Shown: positions 51,260-60,102 of the stretch, in pieces
How positions within the stretch are numbered: position 1 is the first letter of the stretch
How the letters are laid out: the number at the start of each line of letters is the position of its first letter
Source: Pseudescherichia sp031979925
GTDB taxonomy: Bacteria > Pseudomonadota > Gammaproteobacteria > Enterobacterales > Enterobacteriaceae
Direction of reading: 5' to 3'
Assembly: GCF_031979925.1 (NCBI RefSeq)
Contig: NZ_DALZFB010000012.1
Coordinates: 53,482-117,481 of the forward strand
DNA length: 64,000 bases
Notes under the pieces: generated by a model
Told to the model about the DNA's origin: nothing
Seen by the model: only the letters and a program-made list of their open reading frames with translations
Databases searched by the model: none
Translations under genes and position numbers: made by a program

Positions 51260-51386
51260 CGGCGGCAAAAAGTACGATTTTTTACTGATTTGCGCGGTGG
51301 ATTCCGCGCCTGAGGTTGTTAAACGTCATATGCCAGGGCTATTGTAATCACAGGGAGCGGCGATCTTCGCCCCATAAGGAGTTCAC

Positions 51387-52751
51387 TTGATTACACATAT
51401 TAGCCCGCTAGGCTCAATGGATCTGTTGTCGCAGCTGGAAGTCGATATGCTCAAAAGCTCGGCCAGCAGCGACCTTTACCAACTGTTTCGTAACTGTTCA
51501 CTTGCCGTTCTAAACTCAGGAAGCCAGACCGACAGCAGTAAAGAGCTACTGTCCCGCTTCGAGAATTTTGATATCAATGTGTTACGCCGTGAACGTGGCG
51601 TAAAGCTGGAGCTGATCAACCCGCCGGAAGAGGCGTTCGTTGACGGGCGTATTATCCGCTCGCTCCAGGCTAACCTCTTTGCCGTGCTGCGCGATATCCT
51701 GTTCGTTAACGGACAGATCCACAACGCCGGACGCTTTCAGCACCTTAACCTTGAAAGCTCTACCCACATTAGCAACCTGGTGTTCTCGATCCTGCGCAAC
51801 GCCCGGGCGCTGCACGTGGGCGAAGCGCCTAATATGGTGGTGTGCTGGGGCGGCCACTCGATCAACGAGACTGAGTATCTCTATGCCCGCCGCGTCGGAA
51901 CCCAGCTGGGGCTGCGCGAGCTGAATATCTGCACCGGCTGTGGGCCAGGAGCGATGGAAGCGCCAATGAAGGGTGCCGCAGTGGGGCACGCCCAGCAGCG
52001 TTATAAAGAGGGACGCTTTATCGGCATGACCGAACCGTCCATCATCGCCGCCGAGCCGCCTAACCCGCTGGTCAACGAGCTGGTGATCATGCCGGATATC
52101 GAGAAGCGTCTGGAAGCCTTCGTGCGTATCGCCCACGGGATTATCATCTTCCCCGGCGGCGTGGGTACGGCGGAGGAGCTGCTCTATTTGCTCGGCATTC
52201 TGATGAACCCAGCCAACCAGCATCAGGTGCTGCCGCTGATCCTCACCGGGCCAAAACAGAGCGCCGACTACTTCCGCGTGCTGGACGAATTTATCACCCA
52301 TACCCTCGGCGAGTCGGCCCGCCGCTACTACCGCATCATCATTGACGATGCGCCGGAAGTGGCGCGCCAGATGAAAAAAGCGATGCCGCTGGTGAAAGAG
52401 CACCGCCGCAATACCGGAGATGCCTACAGCTTCAACTGGTCTATCCGTATTGCGTCGGATCTGCAGATGCCCTTCGAGCCGACCCACGAGAACATGGCCA
52501 ACCTTCAGCTCTATCCGGATCGGCCGGTCGAGGTGCTGGCGGCGGATCTGCGTCGGGCCTTCTCCGGGATTGTGGCGGGTAACGTCAAAGAGGTGGGTAT
52601 TCGCGCTATCGAAGCCGCCGGACCGTATAAGATCCACGGCGACCGGGCGATGATGCGCCGGATGGACGATCTGCTGCAGGGCTTTGTTGCTCAGCACCGT
52701 ATGAAACTGCCAGGCTCGGCCTATATCCCCTGCTACGAAATTTGTGCCTGA
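51387..52751 (+). CDS. ppnN: PpnN, pyrimidine/purine nucleotide 5'-monophosphate nucleosidase
   Basis: A 454-residue ppGpp-activated nucleosidase that releases bases from NMPs. The LOG-family signature is FPGGVGTAEELLYLLG, and the active-site Arg/Glu motif is CTGCGPGAMEAPMKGA. It starts with TTG at 51387 after an AAGGAG site; E. coli also uses TTG. The C-terminal region carrying the ppGpp-responsive domains is intact. Confidence 0.97.
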   Translation: MITHISPLGSMDLLSQLEVDMLKSSASSDLYQLFRNCSLAVLNSGSQTDSSKELLSRFENFDINVLRRERGVKLELINPPEEAFVDGRIIRSLQANLFAVLRDILFVNGQIHNAGRFQHLNLESSTHISNLVFSILRNARALHVGEAPNMVVCWGGHSINETEYLYARRVGTQLGLRELNICTGCGPGAMEAPMKGAAVGHAQQRYKEGRFIGMTEPSIIAAEPPNPLVNELVIMPDIEKRLEAFVRIAHGIIIFPGGVGTAEELLYLLGILMNPANQHQVLPLILTGPKQSADYFRVLDEFITHTLGESARRYYRIIIDDAPEVARQMKKAMPLVKEHRRNTGDAYSFNWSIRIASDLQMPFEPTHENMANLQLYPDRPVEVLAADLRRAFSGIVAGNVKEVGIRAIEAAGPYKIHGDRAMMRRMDDLLQGFVAQHRMKLPGSAYIPCYEICA

Positions 52752-52760
52752 GTCTTCTGT

Positions 52761-52796
52761 CATGCCGGGTGGCGCTGCGCTTACCCGGCCTACCCA
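52761..52796. repeat. REP element downstream of ppnN
   Basis: CATGCCGGGTGGCGCTGCGC…TTACCCGGCCTACC, a single REP unit. Confidence 0.83.
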
Positions 52797-53246
52797 ACCT
52801 ATACGCCAGACTTATATCTCTGAACTTCCCCCTCGATAGGCAATCGATTGCCTATAAAACACCCCCCGTTATTTATGCAGAAAAGTTTTGCTTAAATCTG
52901 ATAAAACGCTGCTATCTGCGTCTTTTACCGTGTGATTATCGTATTTCACGTCTGCCGCTTTGATCGCTAATCCTGGCGATGGTAGCCTTCGCCACCATAA
53001 ATCTCCCAATGCGCTTTTTTAGCAGCGTGTTGGTCTAAACCTATCCACATAGAAAGTGGATTATTGCATTTGAGATCGCGATCACTGTCAGAGTCATAAC
53101 ATAAATGTATCTTGCCGCCGCAAAATGTAACGAAGAAAAACTATTCCAATACGTTACTTCCCGAATTTCATATTACCGTCAGGCGCTTTTTCATTGGTTT
53201 TGACTAAGCGCCTGACATTTAGCTTTTAAAGTAAATGGAGATAGAG
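52797..53246 (+). promoter_or_regulatory. sdaC upstream region with CRP-like site
   Basis: About 450 bp without a convincing gene; an open frame reaching 52963 looks non-coding. At 53071-53086 TGAGA-TCGCGA-TCACT matches the CRP core TGTGA-N6-TCACA at 8 of 10 positions. E. coli sdaCB is activated by CRP, so this is a fair candidate. No promoter is assigned. Confidence 0.45.
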
Positions 53247-54557
53247 ATGGAAACCACGCAAACCAGCACCATTGTTTCGCAGGAAACGCGAAGCTCGTGG
53301 CGTAAGAGCGATACCATGTGGATGCTGGGCCTGTACGGCACGGCGATTGGCGCAGGGGTCCTGTTCCTGCCGATTAACGCCGGCGTCGGCGGCATGATCC
53401 CCCTGATCATCATGGCGATTATCGCCTTCCCGATGACCTTCTTTGCCCACCGCGGCCTGACCCGCTTCGTGCTGTCAGGGAAAAACCCAGGGGAAGACAT
53501 CACCGAAGTGGTGGAAGAGCACTTTGGCGTGGGGGCCGGTAAGGTCATCACCCTGCTCTACTTCTTTGCTATCTACCCGATCCTGCTGGTCTACAGCGTG
53601 GCGATCACCAACACCGTTGACAGCTTCCTGACCCACCAGTTGGGCATGGTCTCGCCACCGCGCGTCGTGCTCTCACTGATCCTAATCGTTGGCATGATGA
53701 CCATCGTACGCTTCGGCGAGAAGATGATCGTGAAGGCGATGAGCATCCTGGTGTTCCCATTCGTCATTGCCCTGATGCTGCTGGCGGTTTACCTGATCCC
53801 GCAGTGGAACGGCGCAGCGTTGGAGACCCTCTCCTTTGAGTCTGCCGCTAATACCGGTCAGGGCCTGTGGATGACCCTGTGGCTGGCAATTCCGGTTATG
53901 GTCTTCTCCTTCAACCACTCGCCGATCATCTCCTCCTTCGCCGTTGCCAAGCGCGAAGAGTATGGCGATGACGCAGAGAAAAAGTGCTCCCGCATCCTCT
54001 CTTACGCCCACATCATGATGGTGCTGACGGTGATGTTCTTCGTCTTCAGCTGTGTGCTGAGCCTGGCCCCAGCCGACCTGGTGTCCGCGAAAGAGCAGAA
54101 CATCTCTATCCTCTCTTACCTGGCTAACCACTTCCATGCTCCGGTGATTGAGTGGATGGCACCGATTATCGCCATGGTCGCGATTACCAAATCCTTCCTC
54201 GGCCACTACCTGGGCGCGCGCGAAGGCTTTAACGGCATGGTCATTAAGTCCCTGCGTGGCAAAGGCAAGACCATTGAGCTGAGCAAGCTGAACCGCATTA
54301 CCGCGATCTTCATGCTGCTGACTACCTGGTTGGTGGCGACGCTGAACCCGAGCATCCTCGGCCTGATCGAGACCCTCGGTGGTCCGGTTATCGCGATGAT
54401 CCTGTTCCTGATGCCGATGTATGCCATTCAGAAAGTACCGGCCATGCGTAAATACAGCGGCCATATCAGCAACGCGTTTGTGGTGGTGATGGGCCTGATC
54501 GCTATCTCCGCTATCTTCTACTCGCTGTATCAGCTTATCGCTTCACTGCTTCATTAA
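53247..54557 (+). CDS. sdaC: SdaC, serine:proton symporter
   Basis: A 436-residue inner-membrane transporter of the amino-acid/polyamine family (HAAAP) with 11 transmembrane segments, importing L-serine. The family segment TMWMLGLYGTAIGAGVLFLPINAG opens helix 1. I begin at 53247 (METTQTST), the E. coli N-terminus, preceded by GGAG; an ATG at 53235 would add four residues. The C-terminus has about seven extra residues (QLIASLLH). It pairs with sdaB downstream. Confidence 0.97.
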   Translation: METTQTSTIVSQETRSSWRKSDTMWMLGLYGTAIGAGVLFLPINAGVGGMIPLIIMAIIAFPMTFFAHRGLTRFVLSGKNPGEDITEVVEEHFGVGAGKVITLLYFFAIYPILLVYSVAITNTVDSFLTHQLGMVSPPRVVLSLILIVGMMTIVRFGEKMIVKAMSILVFPFVIALMLLAVYLIPQWNGAALETLSFESAANTGQGLWMTLWLAIPVMVFSFNHSPIISSFAVAKREEYGDDAEKKCSRILSYAHIMMVLTVMFFVFSCVLSLAPADLVSAKEQNISILSYLANHFHAPVIEWMAPIIAMVAITKSFLGHYLGAREGFNGMVIKSLRGKGKTIELSKLNRITAIFMLLTTWLVATLNPSILGLIETLGGPVIAMILFLMPMYAIQKVPAMRKYSGHISNAFVVVMGLIAISAIFYSLYQLIASLLH

Positions 54558-54565
54558 TCCCCCCC

Positions 54566-54587
54566 TCGCCGCCCACCCGGGCGGCGA
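54566..54587 (+). other. GC-rich hairpin between sdaC and sdaB
   Basis: TCGCCGCCC-ACCC-GGGCGGCGA: a perfect 9-bp stem with a 4-nt loop and no T-run. Likely limits 3' decay or polarity between transporter and dehydratase messages. Confidence 0.65.
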
Positions 54588-54616
54588 ACCCAGACCAACG
54601 CCACGGACAATGCATT

Positions 54617-55984
54617 ATGATCAGCGTATTCGATATCTTTAAAATTGGTATTGGCCCCTCCAGCTCGCACACCGTCGGGCCAATGAAAGCCGGAAAGCAG
54701 TTTACCGATGACCTCATTACGCGCGGGATCATTGCCGATACCACCCGCGTCGTAGTCGACGTGTATGGCTCGCTGTCGCTCACTGGCAAAGGCCACCATA
54801 CCGATATTGCAATTATTATGGGCCTCGCAGGCAACCTGCCGGACAGCGTCGATATCGATGCTATCCCGGCATTTATTGCCGATGTGAGCGCCCGGGGCCG
54901 CCTGCCGCTGGCGAACGGCCAGCACGAAGTAGAGTTCCCTCTCGAACACTGCATGAACTTCCATGCCGACAATCTCTCTCTGCATGAAAACGGGATGCGC
55001 ATCAGCGCCCTGGCGGGCGACAGGCTGCTCTACAGCCAGACCTACTACTCTATTGGCGGTGGGTTTATCGTTGATGAGGCGCATTTCGGCCAGACCAGCG
55101 ACTCGCCGGTTGCCGTACCTTACCCCTATAAAAACGCAGCCGATCTGCAGCGCCACTGCCAGCAAACCGGCCTGTCCCTCTCCGGGCTGATGATGGAGAA
55201 CGAGCTGGCCCTGCACAGCAAAGTGGCGCTGGAGCAGCACTTTGCCAGCGTCTGGGCGGTCATGCGCGGCGGCATCGAGCGCGGGATCACCACGGAAGGG
55301 GCGCTGCCGGGCAAGCTGCGCGTTCCGCGTCGGGCGGCAGCGCTGCGCCGGATGCTGGTGAGCAGCGATAAAACGACGACCGATCCGATGGCGGTCGTCG
55401 ACTGGATCAACATGTTTGCGCTGGCGGTAAACGAAGAGAACGCCGCCGGGGGACGCGTAGTAACCGCACCCACCAACGGCGCATGCGGTATCGTGCCCGC
55501 CGTGCTGGCCTACTATGACAAGTTCATCCGCGAAGTGAACGCTAACTCGCTGGCGCGCTATCTGCTGGTGTGCAGCGCCATCGGCTCGCTCTATAAGATG
55601 AACGCATCGATATCCGGTGCAGAAGTGGGCTGCCAGGGCGAAGTGGGCGTCGCCTGCTCAATGGCGGCGGCCGGGCTGACAGAGCTGCTGGGTGGCAGTC
55701 CGGCCCAGGTCTGCATTGCGGCAGAGATTGGTATGGAGCACAACCTGGGTCTCACCTGCGATCCGGTTGCCGGTCAGGTGCAGGTTCCCTGCATTGAGCG
55801 TAACGCCATCGCCTCCGTCAAAGCGGTGAATGCCGCCCGGATGGCGCTACGTCGCACCAGCGAGCCGCGCGTCTGCCTCGACAAGGTGATCGAAACCATG
55901 TACGAAACCGGCAAGGACATGAACGCAAAATATCGCGAAACCTCCCGCGGCGGGCTGGCAATGAAAATCGTCGCCTGCGATTGA
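54617..55984 (+). CDS. sdaB: SdaB, L-serine ammonia-lyase (deaminase II)
   Basis: A 455-residue [4Fe-4S] enzyme degrading L-serine to pyruvate and ammonia. The N-terminal domain has FKIGIGPSSSHTVGPMKAG. The catalytic domain has AAGGRVVTAPTNGACGIVPA and the cluster-binding cysteines in GCQGEVGVACSMAAAGL and HNLGLTCDPVAGQVQVPC. Same length as E. coli SdaB. Lies 59 bp downstream of sdaC. Confidence 0.97.
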   Translation: MISVFDIFKIGIGPSSSHTVGPMKAGKQFTDDLITRGIIADTTRVVVDVYGSLSLTGKGHHTDIAIIMGLAGNLPDSVDIDAIPAFIADVSARGRLPLANGQHEVEFPLEHCMNFHADNLSLHENGMRISALAGDRLLYSQTYYSIGGGFIVDEAHFGQTSDSPVAVPYPYKNAADLQRHCQQTGLSLSGLMMENELALHSKVALEQHFASVWAVMRGGIERGITTEGALPGKLRVPRRAAALRRMLVSSDKTTTDPMAVVDWINMFALAVNEENAAGGRVVTAPTNGACGIVPAVLAYYDKFIREVNANSLARYLLVCSAIGSLYKMNASISGAEVGCQGEVGVACSMAAAGLTELLGGSPAQVCIAAEIGMEHNLGLTCDPVAGQVQVPCIERNAIASVKAVNAARMALRRTSEPRVCLDKVIETMYETGKDMNAKYRETSRGGLAMKIVACD

Positions 55985-56059
55985 TCCCCTGAGCGATGAA
56001 TGGTCTCCGCCTCCCGTCAATGATACCCTTAGCCGGTCTGTCATTGCCGGGAGGCTCAT

Positions 56060-56812
56060 GTGGCCGTTCATCTGCTTATCGTTGATGCGCTTAACCTTAT
56101 TCGCCGTATTCATGCCGTACAGGGTTCGCCCTGCGTGGATGCCTGCTCGCACGCTCTGGGGCAGCTGATTGTTCACAGCCAGCCAACCCATGCGGTCGCG
56201 GTATTCGATGACGAGGCCCGCAGCAGCGGCTGGCGGCACCAGAAGCTCCCGGACTACAAGACAGGCCGCCCGCCGATGCCCGATACCCTGCACGGTGAAA
56301 TGCCTGCTCTGCGCGCTGCGTTTGAACAGCGCGGCGTGCGCTGCTGGATCTCCGAAGGCAACGAGGCGGACGATCTCGCCGCCACGCTGGCGGTGAAGGT
56401 GGCCCAGGCGGGACATCAGGCTACTATCGTCTCAACTGACAAAGGCTATTGCCAGCTTCTCTCTCCTACCCTGCGCATTCGCGACTACTTCCAGAAGCGC
56501 TGGCTGGATGCTCCCTTTATTGAGAGCGAGTTTGGCGTCCTGCCGGAGCAGCTAACGGATTTCTGGGGGCTTGCGGGCATCAGCAGCTCGAAAATACCCG
56601 GCGTCGCGGGGATTGGCCAGAAGAGCGCCGCCCAGCTGCTGACGCAGTTTCAAACTTTGGAAGGGATCTATGCCCATCTGAATGACGTGCCGGAGAAGTG
56701 GCGCAGCAAGCTGGAGGCGCACCGGGAGATGGCGTTTATCTGCCGCGAGGTGGCAAAACTCCAGACGGATCTGCACCTCGACGGCAACTTACAGCAGCTA
56801 AGGTTAACGTAA
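56060..56812 (+). CDS. xni: Xni, FEN-like flap endonuclease (exonuclease IX)
   Basis: A 250-residue structure-specific nuclease of the FEN/5'-nuclease family. The metal-binding Asp residues are in LLIVDALNLIRR, VAVFDDEARSSGWRH, GNEADDLAATLA and VSTDKGYCQLL, and the H3TH DNA-binding segment is in LAGISSSKIPGVAGIGQKSA. The lysine cleft marker of longer FENs is absent, as in E. coli Xni. GTG start at 56060, with GAGG upstream. Confidence 0.96.
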   Translation: MAVHLLIVDALNLIRRIHAVQGSPCVDACSHALGQLIVHSQPTHAVAVFDDEARSSGWRHQKLPDYKTGRPPMPDTLHGEMPALRAAFEQRGVRCWISEGNEADDLAATLAVKVAQAGHQATIVSTDKGYCQLLSPTLRIRDYFQKRWLDAPFIESEFGVLPEQLTDFWGLAGISSSKIPGVAGIGQKSAAQLLTQFQTLEGIYAHLNDVPEKWRSKLEAHREMAFICREVAKLQTDLHLDGNLQQLRLT

Positions 56813-56813
56813 C

Positions 56814-56847
56814 CGCCCGGTGGCGCTGCGCTTACCGGGCCTACAAA
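56814..56847. repeat. REP element between xni and rlmM
   Basis: CGCCCGGTGGCGCTGCGCTTACCGGGCCTAC, a single REP unit between convergent genes. Confidence 0.83.
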
Positions 56848-56856
56848 ACCAATAAC

Positions 56857-57957
56857 CTAACGCTCGTCGCGACGGCCACCCACGGCCGCCCACCAGCGGC
56901 GAACGTGCACCGTCACCTCTTCGCGGTCGTGATAGAGCTGACGAGCCTGGATCTGGGCGTTAATACCGTTCTCCTCCAGCTGCTGCTGGATGTACGCCAG
57001 GTTGTTCGATACTTCCTCATAGCGCTTCTTCATCGGTAGCTTGAGGTTGAAGATAGCCTCCCGACACCAGCCGTTCACCAGCCACTGGGCCATCAGCGCC
57101 GCCACCTTGGCGGGCTTCTCCACCATATCGCACACCAGCCAGGTAATGTTGCTGCGCGTCGGGCGATACTTAAAGCCATCCTCCCGCAGCCAGGTCACCT
57201 GCCCGGTATCCATCAGGCTCTGCGCCATCGGGCCGTTATCCACCGACGCGACCCACATGTTGCGCTTCACCAGCTGATAGGTCCAGCCGCCAGGGCAGGC
57301 ACCCAGATCGACAGCGTGCATACCGTTCGCCAGACGTTCATCCCACTCGTCCGCCGGGATAAAGACGTGGAAAGCCTCTTCCAGCTTCAGCGTAGAGCGG
57401 CTCGGCGCATCGGCCGGGAACTTCAGCCGCGGAATGCCCATGTAGAACGGCGAGTTGTTGGTTGAGTACGAGTAGCCGGTATAGCAGCAGCCAGGGGCGA
57501 TAAAGAAGACGTGCACCACCGGGCGCTTGGCGGTTTCGTAGCTGGTGAGGATCTTCGCCTCGCGCAGCGCAGCGCGCAGCGGCACGGTGAACTTGCGGCA
57601 GAACTTCATCAGCTCTTTGCTTTCGTTGGTATCGGCAACCTCAACACGCAGCTCGCCGCCCTTCTCTACTACGCCCTGCAGCATGCCAACAATCGGCGTG
57701 ATGCGATCTTCCGGCGGCAGATCCTGCAGCAGTTCGCCAACCACAAACATCTGGCGGACAAAAATCAGCGAGCTAAAGGGCAGATCGCGTGCCAGCTTGT
57801 CGGCCTCTTCCGGCTGGTAGCACTCAAAAATCACATACCCGGCGTTCTCTTTGACGCGGGCAAAGCCGAACACGTTCAGCCGTCCGGCCTTATCGGTAAT
57901 CTCTGCGGCGCACTCTTTTTCAAATCCGGGGCGACACAACAATACAAGCTTATTCAT
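56857..57957 (-). CDS. rlmM: RlmM, 23S rRNA (cytidine-2498-2'-O)-methyltransferase
   Basis: A 366-residue enzyme that methylates C2498 of 23S rRNA before 50S assembly. A THUMP-like N-terminal domain is followed by the RrmJ-type Rossmann fold with AdoMet motif DLGACPGGWTYQLV and the K-D-K-E tetrad typical of 2'-O-methyltransferases. The start overlaps the ygdD stop by 8 nt. Confidence 0.97.
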   Translation of the reverse strand: MNKLVLLCRPGFEKECAAEITDKAGRLNVFGFARVKENAGYVIFECYQPEEADKLARDLPFSSLIFVRQMFVVGELLQDLPPEDRITPIVGMLQGVVEKGGELRVEVADTNESKELMKFCRKFTVPLRAALREAKILTSYETAKRPVVHVFFIAPGCCYTGYSYSTNNSPFYMGIPRLKFPADAPSRSTLKLEEAFHVFIPADEWDERLANGMHAVDLGACPGGWTYQLVKRNMWVASVDNGPMAQSLMDTGQVTWLREDGFKYRPTRSNITWLVCDMVEKPAKVAALMAQWLVNGWCREAIFNLKLPMKKRYEEVSNNLAYIQQQLEENGINAQIQARQLYHDREEVTVHVRRWWAAVGGRRDER

Positions 57958-58345
57958 GACCAGGGCCTTTACGTTTCAGACGAATTGCGCCAATTAACAT
58001 TAATACCCAGCCGGTAAGGAAGCTGACGCCGCCGACCGGGGTGACAAACGCCCACAGGCGCAGATGCGACAGCGCAAGGCAATAAAGGCTCCCGCTGAAC
58101 AGTACCGTACCCAGCGCCAGGAAGACGCTGCTCCAGTAGAACCAGATGCTGATCCGGCGCTGCATCGCGACTGCCAGGCCCAGCACTGCCAGGGTATGGA
58201 ACGCCTGGTACTCAAGACCGGTCTGGATCCAGCCCATCTCGGCAGCGCCTAACGATTTGCTTAATACGTGTGCGCCAAAGGCGCCGAGGGCCACAAAAAT
58301 AAAACCGCTGATAGCGGCAAAAATCAGCATAAATCGGCTGGTCAT
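57950..58345 (-). CDS. ygdD: YgdD, DUF423 inner-membrane protein
   Basis: A 131-residue membrane protein of unknown function with four hydrophobic segments (MLIFAAISGFIFVALGAFGAHVL, FHTLAVLGLAVAM, WFYWSSVFLALGTVLFSGSLY, LWAFVTPVGGVSFLTGWVLMLIG). Coupled to rlmM by the 8-nt overlap; gcvA stands upstream. Confidence 0.94.
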   Translation of the reverse strand: MTSRFMLIFAAISGFIFVALGAFGAHVLSKSLGAAEMGWIQTGLEYQAFHTLAVLGLAVAMQRRISIWFYWSSVFLALGTVLFSGSLYCLALSHLRLWAFVTPVGGVSFLTGWVLMLIGAIRLKRKGPGHE

Positions 58346-58388
58346 AGTCTTACCCTAAAGTCATGCGCTAACCACGCGTCTAAATAAG

Positions 58389-59303
58389 TTATTGCTCATA
58401 GCGAAAGCGAAATTTTTCCTGCTCGGCTGCCGCCTTGGCCAGGATCCACTGGCGAAAGGCGGCTATTTTACCCAGTTCTGCCTGACTGTCATGACAAACC
58501 AGATAAAAGGCGTTTTTACTGACCAGCACGTCGTTAAACGGACAGGCCAGGCGCCCGGCCTCAATCTCCGACTGGGCCATCACGTTATTTGCCAGCGCAA
58601 TGCCCTGGCCATGAATAGCGGCCTGTAGCACCATTGCGCTATGGCTGAAGATTGGCCCCTGCTGCACGTTAAGATTCAGGCCAAGCTGACGGGTATAGGT
58701 CTGCCAGTCGCGGCGGGAGGCGTCATGCAGCAGCGTATGCTTTGCCAGGTCCTCTGGCGTTTTTAACGGTTTGTCACCGGTAAGCAGCAGCGGTGAGCAG
58801 ACCGGCAGCAGATATTCTGCGTATAATTTTTCTACACGCAAGCCTGGCCAGTTACCCCGGCCGTAAAAAATGGCCACGTCGACGTCGTCCGCCAGCTTAT
58901 CAACCTCACGGTCCACGGCCTGGATTCGAACGTCAATTCCCGGATAAGCTGAGTTAAAGCTAGAGAGTCTTGGCACCAGCCACTGGATAGCGAAACTGGG
59001 CAGTAAACTGACGGTTAACGCCCCTTTTGCGCTGCGCGACTGAAGCTTACGCGTGGCCTCGGTGAGCTGAGAAAAAATCTCTTTGATATCCTGAAAATAG
59101 CTCTGCCCCTCTTCCGTCAGCAGCAACGATCGGTTGCGGCGGCGGAACAGCTTGAGTCCAAGGAAATCCTCAAGGGACTTGATCTGGTGGCTTACTGCGG
59201 CCTGCGTCACAAAAAGCTCATCGGCGGCGCGAGTAAAACTTAAATGACGGGCGGCAGCATCAAAAACACGTAATGCATTTAGGGGCGGTAATCGCTTAGA
59301 CAT
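58389..59303 (-). CDS. gcvA: GcvA, LysR-type regulator of glycine cleavage
   Basis: A 304-residue LysR regulator. The helix-turn-helix is in ARHLSFTRAADELFVTQAAVSHQIKSLEDFLGLKLF (residues about 18-52), followed by the periplasmic-binding-like effector domain. In E. coli it activates gcvTHP with glycine and represses in its absence with GcvR, and drives the divergent gcvB sRNA. The same divergence is kept here. An ATTAG-type motif at 59362-59366 between the two could be part of its operator. Confidence 0.96.
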   Translation of the reverse strand: MSKRLPPLNALRVFDAAARHLSFTRAADELFVTQAAVSHQIKSLEDFLGLKLFRRRNRSLLLTEEGQSYFQDIKEIFSQLTEATRKLQSRSAKGALTVSLLPSFAIQWLVPRLSSFNSAYPGIDVRIQAVDREVDKLADDVDVAIFYGRGNWPGLRVEKLYAEYLLPVCSPLLLTGDKPLKTPEDLAKHTLLHDASRRDWQTYTRQLGLNLNVQQGPIFSHSAMVLQAAIHGQGIALANNVMAQSEIEAGRLACPFNDVLVSKNAFYLVCHDSQAELGKIAAFRQWILAKAAAEQEKFRFRYEQ

Positions 59304-59398
59304 GGGTTATTTTGGCTTAGGTGTTAAATCATTTTAACAAACAGGAAACAACAGGTTACCTATTAGTTTTTTTTATCTGAGCCATTATAAATTGTCCG

Positions 59399-59427
59399 TT
59401 GAGGAACTACCAGCAAATACCTATAGT
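59399..59427 (+). promoter_or_regulatory. gcvB promoter
   Basis: TTGAGG (59399-59404), 17 bp, TATAGT (59422-59427), six bases before the GcvB 5' end. GcvA activation sites would lie upstream at about 59340-59390. Confidence 0.7.
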
Positions 59428-59433
59428 GGCGGC

Positions 59434-59639
59434 ACTTCCTGAGCCGGAACGAAAAGCTTTTTTTGGAATGCGTGTTCTGATGGGCTTTTGGCTTACGGTT
59501 GTGATGTTGTGTTGTTGTGTTTGCATTTGGTCTGCGCTTCAGACCACGGTAGTAAAACTACCCTATTTCACTTCCTGTACATTTACCCTGTCTGTCCATA
59601 GTGATTAATGTAGCACCGCGAATTGCGGTGCTTTTTTTT
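59434..59639 (+). ncRNA. gcvB: GcvB, Hfq-dependent small RNA
   Basis: About 206 nt and nearly identical to E. coli GcvB. It starts ACTTCCTGAGCCGG, contains the G/U-rich R1 seed region (GGTTGTGATGTTGTGTTG) that pairs with mRNAs of many amino-acid transport genes, and the conserved R2 segment. It ends with the terminator AGCACCGCGAATTGCGGTGC followed by T8. Located between gcvA and ygdI as in E. coli. A short frame reading through it (59399-59608) is a chance feature. Confidence 0.97.
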
Positions 59640-59682
59640 AGGCTATTTTCAGTAGCTTAAATTTCAGTAGCTTAACCAGAGA

Positions 59683-59910
59683 TTATTTCTCCAGCGCGAC
59701 CATCTCTTTCACGTCGCTGCGGTTAATCTGCTGTTTATTACCATTCGCATCTTTGTACGAAATCATTCCGGTCTGATCGTCAGTCTTCGGCTTACCGTCG
59801 GAAACGATAGTACGACCGTCGTTGGTATGCATGACGTAGTTCGGACCAGAACAGGCGCTCAGGGCAAAAGCCAGTGTACAAGCAGAGATAATTGCGGCAG
59901 TCTTTTTCAT
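59683..59910 (-). CDS. ygdI: YgdI-family lipoprotein
   Basis: A 75-residue small lipoprotein of the YgdI/YgdR family (DUF903). The signal peptide MKKTAAIISACTLAFALSAC ends in a lipobox (LSAC); the mature part is a small SH3-like fold (NYVMHTNDGRTIVSDGKPKTDDQTG). Function unknown. It faces gcvB and is divergent from csdA. The 190 bp between ygdI and csdA hold only promoter sequence. Confidence 0.93.
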   Translation of the reverse strand: MKKTAAIISACTLAFALSACSGPNYVMHTNDGRTIVSDGKPKTDDQTGMISYKDANGNKQQINRSDVKEMVALEK

Positions 59911-60102
59911 TTTCTTCTCCTTTTAGCAATAAATGCTATTCAAACCGTTTTTCATAACAGGCTTCAATCGACACCTAACACTTATCAGCATAATCGGCTT
60001 ACAAAAATTCGCCAGGATAAACAGATAATTCCGATGGTTAGCACTTTGCTTGTACATTGGTGAAAATTGCGCGACGATCCTTATATCGATATGAGGAATT
60101 CT

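Noticed and set aside
52742..52963. 73-residue frame between ppnN and sdaC
   Set aside because: It begins within the ppnN end and runs through a REP element, has no ribosome-binding site, and its composition is not protein-like.
59399..59608. Small protein of 69 residues over gcvB
   Set aside because: It starts from a TTG that is the gcvB -35 and reads through the conserved sRNA; there is no ribosome-binding site.
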